Source: Pseudomonadota bacterium
Lineage (GTDB): Bacteria; Pseudomonadota; Alphaproteobacteria; Acetobacterales; Acetobacteraceae
Direction of reading: 5' to 3'
DNA: 7,684 nucleotides
Assembly (NCBI GenBank): GCA_021807975.1
Contig: JAKBCJ010000222.1
Span: 1 to 7,684 of the forward strand
Of the stretch, positions 6,519 through 7,684 are shown piece after piece (the first letter of the stretch is position 1; every line of letters begins with the position of its first letter). Made by a program: the position numbers and the translations under genes. The notes beneath the pieces are model-generated. The model made no database searches. It was not told where the DNA came from and saw nothing but the letters and a program-made list of their open reading frames with translations.

Positions 6519-7684
6519 AGCGCTGCCAACACTGCCATGACAGACTGAACGACCGGGGCCCATGCATCGGGCCGCGGCTGTCGATGCAACTGGGCGGTGG
6601 GATACCACGGGCTGTCGGATCGGTTCAGCAGCCAGCGCCAGTCAGGGTTGAATGGCAGCATGATATGAACCGGCCGCGCCAGCGCACCCGCCAGATGCGC
6701 GACCGCCGTGTCGATCGTGACGACGGCGTCCATCGTCTGGATCAACGCCGCCGTATCCAGAAAATCGCCAATCCGATCCGTATGCAGCGTCAGGGCCGGA
6801 CGAACCGAGTTCGACCAGGCGCGATCCGACTCCAGAATGTCTTTCTGCAGGCAATGGAAATCGAACGCCGGCAAAGCAAACAACGGCGCCAGGGTTTCTG
6901 CCGCCATAGCCGACCTTTCGTAACTGTGCGCCGACCCGGACCACACAACGCCAACACGGCGGCGGCCATCCCGCCGAATGACCGGGTGGCTGTACATCTC
7001 TGGCGGCACCCGAAGATACGGGACGTTCGCGGGGTGGGTCCCAAAAGCCAGCGGCAAACTCATCACCGATGTGATCGTATCGGCCGGTGGCCGGGGGGCT
7101 TCGGTGCTGACCACCTCGGCGATGCCCGGCATCGCTTGCAGCAGCGGCACCAGATCGGGATAGGCCTGCACCACGACGGTCGCCCCGCGATCGGTCAGCA
7201 GCGGGGCATAGCGGATAAAGTGCAGCATGTCGCCGCGGCCTTGCTCCTGAAGGATCAGGACCCGCTTGCCCGCGACCCGGCCGATATCCAGCACCGACGC
7301 CCCTTCCGGGCGGGGGTCATGGCCAGGGATACCGAAACGCTGTTCGTAGGCGGCCCAACCCTCGGCGAACCGTCCCAGCAGCAGCAGCGCGAGACTCATA
7401 TTCCAGGTGACGATCCGGTCGCCGGGATGGCTGACCAGGAACGCCCGACATTCCCGCAGCGCCGCCTCGGGCTCTCCCAGTTGCATGAAAATGCGGCCGA
7501 TTTCCGAGACGATATCGGCAAGACGATGCACCGGGGTGTCCGGCGGCGCCACCCGCAGCGCCGCGCGGGCGGCCAGCAATGCGGCATCGAGCTGCCCCGT
7601 CTTCGCCAGCGAGCCCGCCAGATTGAACCAGGCCGGCGCATAGTCCGGCATTAGTTCGGTCGCCGCTTTGAACGCGGATGCGGC
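6515..7684 (-). CDS. TPR protein with GT9-like (ADP-heptosyltransferase-type) glycosyltransferase domain, N-terminus cut by window edge
   Basis: The frame is open to the right edge, leaving 389 residues of the C-terminal part. Residues 1-121 of the visible part read as about three tetratricopeptide repeats, for example APAWFNLAGSLAKTGQLDAA (16-35), an LGEPEAALRECRAFL unit and LLGRFAEGWAAYEQRF. The rest matches the GT-B fold seen in TPR-linked GT9-like proteins: VLILQEQGRGDMLHFIRYAP (142-161), RRVGVVWSGSAHSYERSA, and a nucleotide-sugar side motif VVTIDTAVAHLAGALARP (321-338). The usual text at the first motif is QGLGD; here it is QGRGD. An ATG at 7651 would start mid-repeat, and the codons before it (AASAFKAATEL) continue the TPR pattern, so the true start lies beyond the window. 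Substrate is unknown; such proteins are often annotated near surface-glycan or flagellar loci, but no such neighbour is visible. Confidence 0.87.
   Translation of the reverse strand, partial: AASAFKAATELMPDYAPAWFNLAGSLAKTGQLDAALLAARAALRVAPPDTPVHRLADIVSEIGRIFMQLGEPEAALRECRAFLVSHPGDRIVTWNMSLALLLLGRFAEGWAAYEQRFGIPGHDPRPEGASVLDIGRVAGKRVLILQEQGRGDMLHFIRYAPLLTDRGATVVVQAYPDLVPLLQAMPGIAEVVSTEAPRPPADTITSVMSLPLAFGTHPANVPYLRVPPEMYSHPVIRRDGRRRVGVVWSGSAHSYERSAMAAETLAPLFALPAFDFHCLQKDILESDRAWSNSVRPALTLHTDRIGDFLDTAALIQTMDAVVTIDTAVAHLAGALARPVHIMLPFNPDWRWLLNRSDSPWYPTAQLHRQPRPDAWAPVVQSVMAVLAAL

Noticed and set aside
6383..7654. A 423-codon plus-strand open frame overlapping the end of mucR and the TPR/GT9 gene
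   Set aside because: The real coding signals are MucR in another plus frame and the TPR/GT9 protein on the minus strand; this frame is R/H/Q-rich and has no recognisable domain.

Overview
The window looks like a chromosomal segment of a GC-rich alphaproteobacterium. The best clues are a MucR/Ros-type zinc-finger regulator, a long GlgE of the kind I associate with Alphaproteobacteria, and a TreS-maltokinase fusion. Acetobacteraceae or another Rhodospirillales lineage is my best guess, but this is inference from protein style only. Nothing suggests a phage, plasmid, insertion sequence or CRISPR array.

Layout. Positions 1-2474 (minus strand) hold most of a trehalose synthase fused to a maltokinase (treS/mak), cut by the left edge. 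Positions 2476-5649 (minus) hold a complete long GlgE maltosyltransferase, whose stop codon lies one base from the treS start. Positions 5704-5889 (minus) encode an unrecognised 61-residue protein. Positions 5890-6014 form a divergent intergenic region with four copies of the heptamer ATTGACG, two facing each way. Positions 6015-6518 (plus) encode a MucR-family regulator with an unusual histidine-rich linker. Positions 6515-7684 (minus) hold the C-terminal part of a TPR protein with a GT9-like glycosyltransferase domain, cut by the right edge and overlapping the mucR stop by four bases.

How they work together. TreS converts trehalose to maltose, the maltokinase module makes maltose 1-phosphate, and GlgE transfers the maltosyl unit onto alpha-1,4-glucan. 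This is the established trehalose-to-glycogen (GlgE) route, encoded here as a tightly packed translational pair. A branching enzyme (GlgB) would be expected beyond position 1 but is not in view. The small gene lies 54 bases upstream of glgE on the same strand and may be co-transcribed. The regulator and the TPR/GT9 protein have no evident link to the pathway, although the repeat-rich region could control both mucR and the small gene-glgE-treS transcript.

The most unusual observations are the ATTGACG array, the histidine-rich insertion in MucR, and the catalytically dead second GH13-like module at the N-terminus of GlgE. I found no clear evidence for a wholly new system.
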